The translations under genes and the position numbers were made by a program. Under the pieces are notes generated by a model. That model did no database searches. It worked only from the letters and a program-made list of their open reading frames with translations, and was not told the DNA's origin. Positions 20,076 through 30,681 of a stretch of DNA of 64,000 nucleotides are shown here, in pieces. The number at the start of each line of letters is the position of its first letter. The first letter of the stretch is position 1. This stretch comes from an uncultured Prochlorococcus sp. (lineage in GTDB: Bacteria; Cyanobacteriota; Cyanobacteriia; PCC-6307; Cyanobiaceae). Location: NCBI GenBank assembly GCA_913048245.1, contig CAJWWR010000002.1:1-64000 (forward strand), read 5' to 3'.

Positions 20076-20168
20076 ATGAACATTATTTTCTACTTGTCTT
20101 TTATAGCATTCGGTTTTGGATCAGCTTTTTTATTAGATAGGCTCTTAAGAGCTGTTAAGTTAATATAA
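20076..20168 (+). CDS. 30-aa single-TM peptide, candidate PetL-like cytochrome b6f subunit
   Basis: ORF absent from supplied track: MNIIFYLSFIAFGFGSAFLLDRLLRAVKLI*; one TM followed by a basic -R..KLI end like cyanobacterial PetL. Confidence 0.5.
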   Translation: MNIIFYLSFIAFGFGSAFLLDRLLRAVKLI

Positions 20169-20173
20169 TTGAA

Positions 20174-21529
20174 TCAAATAAATTTCTTAAACTCCCCATA
20201 TAAATCATATTCATCAGTAAAAGATATTCTTGCTTCTACAAATTTACCCACAAATTCTTCTTTATTAATTTGCTCATTAGAAATAGATAAAAAAACATTA
20301 CCATCAATTTCTGGTGAGAAATTATAAGATCTTCCTTTCAACTGATTATCATCTGAAACACCCTCAATTAAAACTTTTAGATCCTTACCTAGGAACCTCT
20401 GATTCCTGTTCTTTGATATCTCTTGTTGAATAGATATGATGTTATCTTTTCTGGCCTCTGCAATTTCTTTAGGCACTCTATGAGGTAAATCATATGCTTT
20501 GGTACCTTTTTCGGGTGAGAATGTGAAAACTCCAACATGATCAAATTTATGCCTTTTTAAGAAATCTACAAGATGTTCAAAGTGATCTAGCTTTTCACCA
20601 GGATAACCGACGATAACGCTTGTTCTTAATATTGCCTCAGGTATTTCAGTTTTAATTTTTTTAAGAATTGATTCATTCAGAGCAGATTGCCAGGGTCTAT
20701 TCATTTTCTTGAGAACTTCCGGATGACTATGCTGAAGAGGTAAATCAAAATAAGGCAGAATATTTTGTGATTCTTTGAATGTCTTTATAACTTGATCATT
20801 GAGTCCAGTTGGGTAAGCATAATGAACCCTTATCCAAGGGACTGGAAGCTTGGATAATTCATTTAATAATTTTGCTAAACAAGGTTGACCATAAATATCT
20901 TGACCATAATTGGTAGTTATTTGACTAATCAAAATAATTTCCTTTATACCTATAGAATACAAATATTCAGCCTCAGAAATAATAGATTCAATAGTTCTAC
21001 TTCTCTGCCTACCCCTCAAAGTCGGGATAATACAAAATGAGCAATTATAATCACAACCTTCTGCTATTCGTAAGTAAGCAACATATTTATCATCTTGTAA
21101 TTTCCTGGGGATTAATTGATCTGCAATATATTCTGGATTTTTTGATACTTCATTTACTACTTCTCCTTTTTTTACCTTATCAATTACATTGACAATTTTT
21201 TGATAATCACCTGTACCAACCAGTCCTTTAATCTCAGGCATTTCTTTTAATAATTCTTCCTGAAAATGCTGTGCTAAACATCCTGCAACAACAACTTTTT
21301 TTCCCTGGCTGGTAAATTCAAGAATTTTTCTTATGGATTCTTCTCTTGCCTTTTCAATAAAGCTACAAGTGTTTACAACAATAACATTTGCATCTTCAGT
21401 ATTGTTGCTTACTTGATAACCATCTTCATCTAATAGTCCTTGCATATGCTCGGTATCAACCAAGTTCTTTTCACAACCAATATGGCTAAAAGCTATCTTC
21501 TGCAATTTAGTTGTGTTTAAATCAGTCAA
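20174..21529 (-). CDS. rimO: ribosomal protein S12 methylthiotransferase
   Basis: [18 protein letters not shown]; radical [29 protein letters not shown]-like C-terminus. Confidence 0.9.
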   Translation of the reverse strand: MTDLNTTKLQKIAFSHIGCEKNLVDTEHMQGLLDEDGYQVSNNTEDANVIVVNTCSFIEKAREESIRKILEFTSQGKKVVVAGCLAQHFQEELLKEMPEIKGLVGTGDYQKIVNVIDKVKKGEVVNEVSKNPEYIADQLIPRKLQDDKYVAYLRIAEGCDYNCSFCIIPTLRGRQRSRTIESIISEAEYLYSIGIKEIILISQITTNYGQDIYGQPCLAKLLNELSKLPVPWIRVHYAYPTGLNDQVIKTFKESQNILPYFDLPLQHSHPEVLKKMNRPWQSALNESILKKIKTEIPEAILRTSVIVGYPGEKLDHFEHLVDFLKRHKFDHVGVFTFSPEKGTKAYDLPHRVPKEIAEARKDNIISIQQEISKNRNQRFLGKDLKVLIEGVSDDNQLKGRSYNFSPEIDGNVFLSISNEQINKEEFVGKFVEARISFTDEYDLYGEFKKFI

Positions 21530-21639
21530 TTTTTTCTCTTTTAAATCAATAACAATTATTTAAAGCGAATAAAGTTTTATTCAAGACTTTAGTTAGTATT
21601 AATATTAGAATAAAATGAAAACAAATAACAACAAATTAG

Positions 21640-22572
21640 ATGAGTTTGAATACTTTAAATAGAAGAAATATAAAAGAATTAAGACTACCAAAAGTCTTAA
21701 TATCTATATTAAGTACTATTGGAATTGTAGATACAGCAACAATAACATTAGATAAATTTGGATTATTTAATTCATCAAAATTTTGTTTAACAAGTAATGG
21801 TTGCGATATTGTTTTAAATAGCTCATGGGGGACCCTGCTATATCTTAACAAGACGGCTATTCCATTATCACTTGCAGGTTTAATAACATATTCATCATTA
21901 TTAATAATTTCTCTTTTATTAACGTTTAATTTCTTTTCAAAGAATAGTAAATTAAATAGATTTTTCTGGTGGCTAATTTTCCTAATATCTTGTGGTTCTT
22001 CTAGTTTTAGTTTAATTCTGGTATTTGACGTTATGATGTCTAAACTTAATACCTATTGCACTTTTTGTATAGTTTCTGCAATTATCTCTTTTTCAATTTT
22101 CATACTTTCTATTATTGGTGCAAAGTTCGAGAGCAGAGAAACAATCTTTTACAGAGGCTTTATAGTTTTTTTGACATTTCTTGTTGGAGGATTAATTTGG
22201 TCGAATAATTTAGACACTGCCAAAAAAGATTCTATCAATCAAGAATCTAATCTCGAAGTAATATCATCCGAAGCAAACGAAGCAAGAATAAATTTTGCTA
22301 AATTCCTAAGTAAAAATAATATAATTATGTATAGTTTATGGCATTGTGGTTGGTGTCAAAAACAAAAAGAATTTTTTGGTAAGGAAGCCTTAAAAGAACT
22401 AACTATTGTTGAGTGCGCAAAGCAAGATGAATATGGACTTAATGAATTTTGCTTAAGTAAAGGTATCACCTCAACTCCTACTTGGGAAATAGACGGCGAA
22501 CTCATTAGTGGTGCCATGTCTCTAAATGATTTAGCTAGGTTAACTGGCTATACTGGTAATACGAAGTTCTAA
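21640..22572 (+). CDS. vitamin K epoxide reductase (VKOR) fused to thioredoxin-like domain
   Basis: Multi-TM N-terminus with CTFC motif (LNTYCTFCIVSA), C-terminal IMYSLWHCGWCQKQKEFFGKEALKELTIVECA. Confidence 0.85.
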   Translation: MSLNTLNRRNIKELRLPKVLISILSTIGIVDTATITLDKFGLFNSSKFCLTSNGCDIVLNSSWGTLLYLNKTAIPLSLAGLITYSSLLIISLLLTFNFFSKNSKLNRFFWWLIFLISCGSSSFSLILVFDVMMSKLNTYCTFCIVSAIISFSIFILSIIGAKFESRETIFYRGFIVFLTFLVGGLIWSNNLDTAKKDSINQESNLEVISSEANEARINFAKFLSKNNIIMYSLWHCGWCQKQKEFFGKEALKELTIVECAKQDEYGLNEFCLSKGITSTPTWEIDGELISGAMSLNDLARLTGYTGNTKF

Positions 22573-22598
22573 AAAACTTTCAGTTATTTTCTTATTGA

Positions 22599-23051
22599 TT
22601 GGAGCAAGCTAAAAAAATGTTTATCAGAATTTTTATCTTTATTTTTAGTATCCTATTAGCATGTTTTTTTGGCACTCATAATCTAAATACTGCAGAAGCA
22701 AATACTATCAGAGAAGGAACAACATCCAACAAAATAATATCTCCCAAAGAAAATCAGGCAAATGTAAATTTTGCAAAATTCTTAACTAACAATAATGTGG
22801 TTTTATACACTGCTTGGTACTGTTCGCACTGTCATAATCAAAAAGATTTATTTGGGAAAGAAGCACTAAAAGAACTAACTATTGTTGAGTGTGCAGAGCA
22901 AGATGAATATACTTTTAGTGAAGTCTGCAAAGCGAAAGATATAACAGGTACACCTTCTTGGGAAATAGATAATCATATTTTTTCTGGAACAAGAAGTCTG
23001 GCAGAATTAGCAGAATTAACTAATTATCCAGGAAGCTTTAAGTTTGAATAA
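22599..23051 (+). CDS. stand-alone secreted/membrane-anchored thioredoxin-like protein (duplicate of upstream VKOR Trx domain)
   Basis: N-terminal signal/TM, VLYTAWYCSHCHNQKDLFGKEALKELTIVECAEQDEY...TPSWEID. The first Met codon may lie at 22617. Confidence 0.85.
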   Translation: MEQAKKMFIRIFIFIFSILLACFFGTHNLNTAEANTIREGTTSNKIISPKENQANVNFAKFLTNNNVVLYTAWYCSHCHNQKDLFGKEALKELTIVECAEQDEYTFSEVCKAKDITGTPSWEIDNHIFSGTRSLAELAELTNYPGSFKFE

Positions 23052-24708
23052 AACCTTTAGTTATTTTTTTATTTTTCTGTTGTATTGAGTGGCAGTTCCA
23101 GCTAATTTTTGTTTGTGGGAAATCAACCCTGTAGTGACCTCCTCTGCTTTCCTCCCTAAAGATACATGCAGTCAATAATAAATGAGTTGTAATTTGCCTA
23201 TTCTCTAAATCAAGTAGTAAGTTAAGAGCTCTTCTATATTGCTCATCTAATACTAGGATTTGAGTATCTTTAATATTTTGTGTTTGATCTAGAAGAAAAT
23301 TATTTTTTAATTCCATCATCTCAGCTTCAAGAAATTTACGTAAATTCATCATTTTCTCTAATGATCGGGAAACACCTAAAGAATCCCAACATAATTTTCT
23401 CAGATGCTCAATTTTATCTGAAACTTGATAAACTAATTCTTCTTTAAGATTAGGCATATTACTTTTTATCTCAAGCCTATCGAATCCTAGAGAAGAAGAA
23501 TTAGATCGATTTACACATAGAGAGGCCATTTTTCTTGCGAAAACCAAACATTCCATAAGAGAGTTGCTGGCTAATCTATTAGCACCATGAACACCAGTAG
23601 ATGCTATCTCACCAACAGCATATAGCCCCTCAAGGGTAGAAGCTGCTTTTAAATCTGTTAAGACTCCTCCCATCCAATAATGTGCGGCTGGAGCTACTGG
23701 GATTGGCTCATTTAAAGGATTAATCCCATACTCTTGACATCTGTTTAAAATTGTAGGGAATCTTTTGACGACTTCTTCAGGATTGATAAATCTCAAATCT
23801 AAGCCAACATGATCGATATTATTTTTAATCATATTACTAATAATTGCTCTACTTACTTGATCTCTTGTCGAAAGATCGCCATCCTTCAAATGACTTACTG
23901 GACTTTTACCCCTGTTATCAACTAAAACTGCCCCCTCTCCTCTCAAAGCCTCAGATATCAAAAAGCATGGGGCACCATAAAATTTAAGTGCTGTAGGATG
24001 AAATTGAATAAATTCTAAATCTTGAATAACTGCTCCTGCATTCCATGCAAGGGCAATTCCTTCACCAGATGACTGAGACGGGTTTGTTGTATTGGTGAAT
24101 AAATGTCCACCACCACCAGTAGCTAAAACAACAACTTTTGCTCTAATCCAATATAAACTTGATCCATCAAGCACTTGCACACCTTGACATATTTCATCCT
24201 CAACTAATAGTTTTGTGACTCTAACGCCACGGCAATGGAGAACATTTTTCTTACTTTCTACGTGATCTTCAAGTACTTCGACAAGAGCCCTTCCTGTTCT
24301 ATCTTGAACATGCAAAACACGTCTACATGAATGTGCAGCCTCTAAAGTTGCAGATAATTTATTGAAATCTCTATCAAATATCATTCCTAATTCTTGTAGT
24401 CTTTTTATACAATCTGGTGCTTCTTTGACAAGCATATCAACAGCTTTAGGATCACAAAGACCATCTCCTGCTTCTAAGGTATCGCGTGCATGCAATGCAA
24501 AAGAATCTTCAGGTCTTATTACAGAAGCGAGTCCTCCTTGTGCCCATCTACTTGATGAGATTTTGCTTGTATTACGATTTAAAAGTAGGACATTTAAATT
24601 TGAAGGCAATTCTAAACAAGTCATCAAACCTGCTGCTCCTGCACCTATAACAATTACATCCCATTTATTGAGATCTATCTTTTCTTGCGAGAAAGGCTGT
24701 CTTAACAT
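23038..24708 (-). CDS. nadB: L-aspartate oxidase
   Basis: VIVIGAGAAGLMTCLEL; SSRWAQGGLASVI; RGEGAVLVDNRG; HGANRLASNSLMECLVF; EESRGGHYRVDFP. Confidence 0.9.
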   Translation of the reverse strand: MLRQPFSQEKIDLNKWDVIVIGAGAAGLMTCLELPSNLNVLLLNRNTSKISSSRWAQGGLASVIRPEDSFALHARDTLEAGDGLCDPKAVDMLVKEAPDCIKRLQELGMIFDRDFNKLSATLEAAHSCRRVLHVQDRTGRALVEVLEDHVESKKNVLHCRGVRVTKLLVEDEICQGVQVLDGSSLYWIRAKVVVLATGGGGHLFTNTTNPSQSSGEGIALAWNAGAVIQDLEFIQFHPTALKFYGAPCFLISEALRGEGAVLVDNRGKSPVSHLKDGDLSTRDQVSRAIISNMIKNNIDHVGLDLRFINPEEVVKRFPTILNRCQEYGINPLNEPIPVAPAAHYWMGGVLTDLKAASTLEGLYAVGEIASTGVHGANRLASNSLMECLVFARKMASLCVNRSNSSSLGFDRLEIKSNMPNLKEELVYQVSDKIEHLRKLCWDSLGVSRSLEKMMNLRKFLEAEMMELKNNFLLDQTQNIKDTQILVLDEQYRRALNLLLDLENRQITTHLLLTACIFREESRGGHYRVDFPQTKISWNCHSIQQKNKKITKGFIQT

Positions 24709-25475
24709 TAAACCAGTCCACTCAAACTTGGTTGTGATATGGCTAATAAAAGAAAAATACCATCAACTATTAACGTTGTTTGCAATACATAACTTGTTAC
24801 AAGCAAAGATCTGCCATTCAAAGTGTTTAAAGAAGCGGAATTTGCAATGGTTTTAGAAATAAGCCAAAGGAATATACCAAAAATCAAGATAATTATTATT
24901 GGTTTGGCATGAAGTAAATTTTCAGAAGTTTTCTGTAGTATAAACGGTGCTTGTTCTGAATCTGCCTTTACTACTTCCGTCCATTGATCCATAATGCCAG
25001 TACAAAATATAGTTATATCTGTTATCGCTGTACCAAATAAAGAAGACAAATAAAAACTGGAACCTATTCTCCACTTGGTCCCTAATCCAACTAATGCAAG
25101 TGGCAAAGCGACTGCCTCAACAGGTATATGAAGAATAGGATGATAACTTAACCATCCCCAAAATAAACAACCTCCTAACCAACTGCCTGAAACCCCCAAG
25201 AGTAAGCTACCAACTATAAAAAATTGTTTAGTTAATTTATTAGTCAAATATAATGAAAGACTCAAAATAAAAAAAGTAAAAAAAAGGGCACTAGAGGGAT
25301 AAAATCTTACCCAAGGAGCTTGAAAAAAGATTGGAAGAATAACAAAAAAAGAAGACCAGAATCTTAATGAAATTGGTTTTGCCAAAAAAGTATTTTCGCT
25401 AATATGTTGATCTCCAACACATAATTCTTTGTTGTTAGTAGCTTTTATTGAATTTTTTAAAAGTACTTCTTCCAA
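24708..25475 (-). CDS. DUF3120 family membrane protein
   Basis: FFQAPWVRFYPSSALFFT...GSWLGGCLFWGWLSYHPILHIPVEAVALPLALVGLGTKWRIGSSFYLSSLFGTAITD. Confidence 0.75.
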   Translation of the reverse strand: MEEVLLKNSIKATNNKELCVGDQHISENTFLAKPISLRFWSSFFVILPIFFQAPWVRFYPSSALFFTFFILSLSLYLTNKLTKQFFIVGSLLLGVSGSWLGGCLFWGWLSYHPILHIPVEAVALPLALVGLGTKWRIGSSFYLSSLFGTAITDITIFCTGIMDQWTEVVKADSEQAPFILQKTSENLLHAKPIIIILIFGIFLWLISKTIANSASLNTLNGRSLLVTSYVLQTTLIVDGIFLLLAISQPSLSGLV

Positions 25476-25657
25476 GGAGCTGAAATTAAAAAGATTATTA
25501 AATGAATTTAAAAATTTGAATAAAAAGAGATTACTTATTTTATCAATTTTTTATTCACATTAGATAATCATACTAAAAAAATAATAAAAGTATTTAATGG
25601 TCTTTAAGTCCTATATCCTATTAGAATAATATTAACATCAAACTAAGTTGATTTATT

Positions 25658-27043
25658 GTGTGGCAGGAAGCTAATTCTATAGATGATTTGAATGATTTAT
25701 TAGTCCCAAACAATAATCAAACAATTCAACCTGCTCTAATAGCAAGTGTTGATAAAGATTCAATTGGAGAGGATGTAGGGTTTGAACAGGGAGATTCTAT
25801 TTTAACTATTAATGGTAAAAAACCTAGAGACTTAATTGATTATCAAATACTAATAAACGATGAATTGCTAGAACTAGAAGTATTAGATAACAAAGGTAAA
25901 AAACATGAACTACAAATTGAAAAAGAACAGGATGCAAATCTTGGAATAAACTTTAAGGATGCTTTATTTGATTCTTTAAAACAATGTAATAATAAATGTC
26001 CATTTTGTTTCATTGATCAACAACCTCCTGGAAAACGAAAAACTTTATACATAAAAGATGATGATTACAGATTGAGTTTTTTATATGGATCATATTTAAC
26101 TCTTACAAATTTAAAAGAAATTGATTGGAACAGAATCTCGATACAAAAACTATCGCCTCTTTATATTTCAATTCATGCAACAGACCCTGATGTACGGGAG
26201 AAATTATTAAAAAATAAAAAAGCTCGGGATATCATAGATCAAATTAATTGGTTTGAAAGAAATTCTATTCAAATTCATGCACAAATTGTTGTTTGTCCAG
26301 GAATAAATGATGGGGAAATTCTTGAAGATTCAATCAATACACTTGCGAAATTTCATAATAAATACAAAAAAACTGTTTTATCATTAGCGATAGTGCCAGT
26401 TGGATTAACAAAATTTCGCCCTAAAGATGATCAATTAATTCCGATACAAAAAAAATATGCTCAAAATTTAATTTTCCAAATAGAGCAAATACAAAAAGAC
26501 TTAAAAAATAAAATAGGCTCAAGATTTTGTTGGCTTGCAGATGAATGGTATTTAATCGCTGGCTATAAACTTCCTAAGTACATTACATATGAAAGCATGC
26601 CGCAAGAATCAAATGGGGTAGGTACGATAAGAGAATTTCTTAAACAACTAGAGGAACAAACAAAATCTTTACCAAAGAAAATAAAAAACAGAAGAATTAT
26701 AAGTTGGGTAGTTGGTAAATTAGTTCATGAGTCTCTTATTCCCTTCTGCAAAAAATTGAATAAAATTGAGGGCTTAACCGTCAATCTTTATGGTTTACCA
26801 AGCATTTACTGGGGACAAGAGCAAGTTGTTACAGGATTATTAACTGGCGAAGACCTTATTTATGGATTATCCGAAAAAGAATTAGGAGAAAGTATTTATT
26901 TGCCTTCTATCATGTTAAAAATGAATACAGATTTATTTTTGGATGATCAAACAATTAGCCAAGTAGAAAAAAAACTTAAAACCAAAATTCACGTTGTGGA
27001 GAACGCAAATGATATTATAAAAAGTCTTATAGGTCTTTCCTAA
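25658..27043 (+). CDS. DUF512/TIGR03279 PDZ-containing putative Fe-S oxidoreductase
   Basis: GTG start; PDZ-like GEDVGFEQGDSILTINGKKPRDLIDYQ; CNNKCPFCFIDQQPPGKRKTLYIKDDDYRLSFLYGSYLTLTN. Confidence 0.85.
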   Translation: MWQEANSIDDLNDLLVPNNNQTIQPALIASVDKDSIGEDVGFEQGDSILTINGKKPRDLIDYQILINDELLELEVLDNKGKKHELQIEKEQDANLGINFKDALFDSLKQCNNKCPFCFIDQQPPGKRKTLYIKDDDYRLSFLYGSYLTLTNLKEIDWNRISIQKLSPLYISIHATDPDVREKLLKNKKARDIIDQINWFERNSIQIHAQIVVCPGINDGEILEDSINTLAKFHNKYKKTVLSLAIVPVGLTKFRPKDDQLIPIQKKYAQNLIFQIEQIQKDLKNKIGSRFCWLADEWYLIAGYKLPKYITYESMPQESNGVGTIREFLKQLEEQTKSLPKKIKNRRIISWVVGKLVHESLIPFCKKLNKIEGLTVNLYGLPSIYWGQEQVVTGLLTGEDLIYGLSEKELGESIYLPSIMLKMNTDLFLDDQTISQVEKKLKTKIHVVENANDIIKSLIGLS

Positions 27044-27062
27044 TTGAATAAGAATCTACACC

Positions 27063-28496
27063 ATGTTTAACAAGTTTATAAGGACTTTATTTATATTACC
27101 TTTGTTTTTAACAAGCGAGATACCTTTATTGTCATTAGAAATTACTGATAAAGATAGTATTTCAATAGAAAATATCTTAAACAAAGAGACATTGTCTTTT
27201 GAAAATATTACGGAATTAATTATTAAAAATAATACTGAACTAAAGTCTCTCGAAGCTTTAATTGAATCAGCTGCATTTAATCTTTCCAGCAAAATTTCCA
27301 CAAGATATCCATCAATTGACTTAAGTGCAAATGGACTACCACAGTATCTTTACGGAGAGAGTTTTAATAACAATTCATCTGACACTGTAAGCTCACAATA
27401 TTCAATTAATCCATCTTTAAGTTTAAGATGGGATCTAATTAATCCTTTAAGAGGAATTGAAATTGATTTAGCAAGAAATAATTTCGAAATTGCAAAGAAT
27501 AATTATGAAATCAAAAAAAGAGATTTAATTCTTGAGGCAAAGGTAAGGTATCACAAATATCAGAAATCATTTGAGGACTTGAATAATGCTCAAATTTCAT
27601 TGGATTTATCATTAATTAGTTTTAAAGAAGCCGAATCAAAATTAGAAGCAGGGACTGGGACTCAATTTGAAGTTCTTGAGGCAAAGGCTCAACTATCAAG
27701 AGACAAACAAAACCTTGAAGAAAAAAAAATAATACATGAAATCAACAAGATTTCTCTAAAGGAAATACTTAACATAAAGCTAGAACAAGAATTTGAAATT
27801 CATTCTGAACAGGCATTAATTGGATTTTGGAATCACTCTCTAATTAAAAATATTGAAAGCGGTATTGAAAATAGCTTTTCTCTTCAGAATATGAATCTTC
27901 AATTAGCAAATACAGAAAATCAAGCTGAAAGTTTTTTAAGTTTAAATAAACCTACTATTTACATAACTAATACTCTCTCAAGTACATTCTCATGGGGGAG
28001 CACACTTACCACAGAAATCGATCCTAATGCTTATGCATCTAGCTTTAACAATAAAATAAGCTTAAATTTTAATTGGCCAATTTTTGCTGGAGGTGAAAAT
28101 AAAAATTCATTTCTTGCAAAAGAATTAGAAGCCGAATCCCAAATATATGCCTATGAGAATCTATTAAACCTCATAACAAAAGACATAAGCGAAACCTATT
28201 TAAACTTAATAATGTATGAAAAAAACCTGATTGCATTAAAACAAGAAATTTTATCTACTGAAGAGTCTCTTAGATTAGCCAGGTTGAGATATGATGTCGG
28301 GATATCTACTCTCAAAGACGTTCTAGTAATACAACAAGAGTTGAGTACAGCAAGATCTAAAAAAATAAATGCTATTTATAACTACAACATAACTCTTAAT
28401 AAACTAGAAAGATTAACTTTTCTATCCAGTAACGAAAATTGCAAAGAAATTTCAGATGATGATGGTGAACAAATTGAGTCTATTTGCAACTATTGA
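27063..28496 (+). CDS. TolC-family outer membrane efflux protein
   Basis: Signal peptide; TolC repeats (ESKLEAGTGTQFEVLEAKAQLSRDKQNL; ARLRYDVGISTLKDVLVIQQELSTARSKKINAIYNYN). Confidence 0.85.
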   Translation: MFNKFIRTLFILPLFLTSEIPLLSLEITDKDSISIENILNKETLSFENITELIIKNNTELKSLEALIESAAFNLSSKISTRYPSIDLSANGLPQYLYGESFNNNSSDTVSSQYSINPSLSLRWDLINPLRGIEIDLARNNFEIAKNNYEIKKRDLILEAKVRYHKYQKSFEDLNNAQISLDLSLISFKEAESKLEAGTGTQFEVLEAKAQLSRDKQNLEEKKIIHEINKISLKEILNIKLEQEFEIHSEQALIGFWNHSLIKNIESGIENSFSLQNMNLQLANTENQAESFLSLNKPTIYITNTLSSTFSWGSTLTTEIDPNAYASSFNNKISLNFNWPIFAGGENKNSFLAKELEAESQIYAYENLLNLITKDISETYLNLIMYEKNLIALKQEILSTEESLRLARLRYDVGISTLKDVLVIQQELSTARSKKINAIYNYNITLNKLERLTFLSSNENCKEISDDDGEQIESICNY

Positions 28497-28510
28497 TGCA
28501 TAATAAGTAA

Positions 28511-29317
28511 ATGGAAAACAACAAAAATAAATTAAGTTCGGATCAAATCAATGCATTAGGTTATCTTTTTGAAGAGGTTAGCCAAAGGCAACTAGATGAC
28601 TTTGGTAATATATCAGCTAGTAGTAAATCTGACGGGTCCTTAATAACCAGTTGTGACTTATGGAGTGACAGAAAAATTGTTCAAGGACTTTCCAGAATAG
28701 TCCCTGGGGAAGGAGTTTTAAGTGAAGAAGGCGATAAGTCAATACCATCTAGTGAGGCGTATTGGATAGTTGATCCTCTAGACGGAACCACTAACTTTGC
28801 GGCAGGAATTCCGTATTGGTCCATATCAGTTGCACGTTTTGTGCATGGGATACCGGAAACATCTTTTCTTATAATCCCAACACTTAGAAAGAAATTTACG
28901 GCAATAAGGCAAAAAGGAGTATATCTGAATAATAAAAAAATCTTTAAAGACAATAACTTACAAAAAAGTGATTGTGTTTCATTATGCAGTAGATCAATTA
29001 AAATTCTGCAAATAAATCCTAGAGAAATTTTCCCAGGCAAAATTAGACTTCTAGGGGTCTCTAGTCTCAATCTAACAAGCGTTGCTATGGGACAAACATT
29101 TGGAGCTATTGAATCAACTCCAAAAATATGGGATATTGCAGCTGCATGGCTAATTCTAGATGAACTTAATTGCAAAATTAATTGGCTAAAAACAAATCCT
29201 GAAAATCTAAATTCAGGCGAAGATTTATCTCAAGTCAATTTCCCTCTAATTGCTGGCAGGACAAGCGAAAATCTAAGTCTTTTAAAGCCATGGGGTGATT
29301 TATTACTCAAAAAATAG
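28511..29317 (+). CDS. inositol monophosphatase family protein
   Basis: LSEEGDKSIPSSEAYWIVDPLDGTTNFAAGIPYWSISVA; PKIWDIAAAWLILDE. Confidence 0.9.
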   Translation: MENNKNKLSSDQINALGYLFEEVSQRQLDDFGNISASSKSDGSLITSCDLWSDRKIVQGLSRIVPGEGVLSEEGDKSIPSSEAYWIVDPLDGTTNFAAGIPYWSISVARFVHGIPETSFLIIPTLRKKFTAIRQKGVYLNNKKIFKDNNLQKSDCVSLCSRSIKILQINPREIFPGKIRLLGVSSLNLTSVAMGQTFGAIESTPKIWDIAAAWLILDELNCKINWLKTNPENLNSGEDLSQVNFPLIAGRTSENLSLLKPWGDLLLKK

Positions 29318-29386
29318 TCAATAGATAAAAAAAGACTTGAAAATTACTCGTTTTAGATAGAATGAATAGGAATTTAGGGTAAATAT

Positions 29387-30328
29387 TTGAAGAGAATAAA
29401 CATGCGTCACAATTCGAGATGGATTATCAAAAGTTTGTGGGGAGCATGTAAAAGATGGAGTAAATCCGATTGCATAGATTTAAGCGCTGCTTTCGCTTAT
29501 TACGCCCTGCAATCATTTTTTCCTATACTTCTGATTTCTTTATCAATTGCATCGTGGTTCCTTGGAAAACAAGAAGGATTAGACCAAGAAATCATCTCAG
29601 TCGCTGAACAAGTACTGCCTCCATCAGTAGTTGAATTAGTTGAAACAACTTTTCTAAAATTAATTGATCAAGGTTTTGGGGCAGGTATTTTAGGCGCAAT
29701 GTTTCTTTTATTTACAGCTGGAAATGCTTATTTATCATTACAAAGAGGATCTGAAAGGTTGTGGGAAGATGCATTACCTTCCAAAAAAAGTTTTTCTCCA
29801 TGGCGAGAACAAGCATCACAATTTCTCAGAAATAGAATTGAAGCATTTTTAATAGTTTTTTTTATAGGGTTCTTAATGGTACTAGATCAAATTAGTGCCA
29901 ATCTAAGAATGATCCCAAATGCTGTCTTCGAGGAGATTACAAATGCTGATACTTGGCTATCCAATATTGTTTTACAATTACCTGTTCTACAAGTTGGACA
30001 ATTTGCAATACCTCTTATTGGATTTTCGCTAATGGCCTTGTTATTACAAGCTCTTTTACCTAGCAGAAAAGTACCACTACAACCATTAATTCCAGGTTCG
30101 ATATTAATAGGAATACTTTTAACTACTTTAAATCTTGCTGTAAGTAAAAGTATTCTCTCGCTTGGTGTTAGATTTCAGGCGTATGGATTTATTGGGGGTT
30201 TTCTGGTTTTAACTTTATGGGTTTGGCTGTTAGGTGTTATTTTGTATTTTGGACAATGTTGGAGTGTCGTTATAGCAAGTATGTCTATTATGGAAAAACA
30301 AAAAAGTATTTATAGGAGAAGAATTTAA
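29387..30328 (+). CDS. YihY/BrkB family membrane protein
   Basis: CIDLSAAFAYYALQSFFPILLISLSI...LWVWLLGVILYFGQCWSVV. Confidence 0.85.
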   Translation: MKRINMRHNSRWIIKSLWGACKRWSKSDCIDLSAAFAYYALQSFFPILLISLSIASWFLGKQEGLDQEIISVAEQVLPPSVVELVETTFLKLIDQGFGAGILGAMFLLFTAGNAYLSLQRGSERLWEDALPSKKSFSPWREQASQFLRNRIEAFLIVFFIGFLMVLDQISANLRMIPNAVFEEITNADTWLSNIVLQLPVLQVGQFAIPLIGFSLMALLLQALLPSRKVPLQPLIPGSILIGILLTTLNLAVSKSILSLGVRFQAYGFIGGFLVLTLWVWLLGVILYFGQCWSVVIASMSIMEKQKSIYRRRI

Positions 30329-30329
30329 T

Positions 30330-30671
30330 ATGAATGAATTTTTTAAAATGAATCAAAAATTAATAATATATTCATCAATAATTTTCTTTATATTGCCATT
30401 ATTCGGTGTTAAATCTTTACTTAGCTTATTTGGCAATATTCTTATACTGCTTTTTTTAATACCTATATTAATATTCATAATTCTTTTTTTGGGTCTAAAT
30501 TCCGTCAAAACGAAAATCACACAATGTCAAAATTGTGGTAATGGAGTTATAGGATTCCAAGAAGAATGTCCTTTTTGTGGATCTAAATTAAATTTAAATA
30601 CTCAAAATCAAACCTATTCAACAAATGCAAGTGAAGAGACTATTGAGATAGAAGCCGAAGAAGTAAAGTGA
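30330..30671 (+). CDS. membrane protein with C-terminal zinc ribbon
   Basis: Two TM segments then CQNCGNGVIGFQEECPFCGSKL. Confidence 0.7.
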   Translation: MNEFFKMNQKLIIYSSIIFFILPLFGVKSLLSLFGNILILLFLIPILIFIILFLGLNSVKTKITQCQNCGNGVIGFQEECPFCGSKLNLNTQNQTYSTNASEETIEIEAEEVK

Positions 30672-30681
30672 ATTATTTTTA

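Noticed and set aside
24362-24856. 164-aa ORF antisense to nadB
   Set aside because: Shadow ORF of nadB/DUF3120; no recognisable domain.
28681-29175. 164-aa ORF antisense to inositol monophosphatase
   Set aside because: Mirror of a conserved coding frame; no independent evidence.
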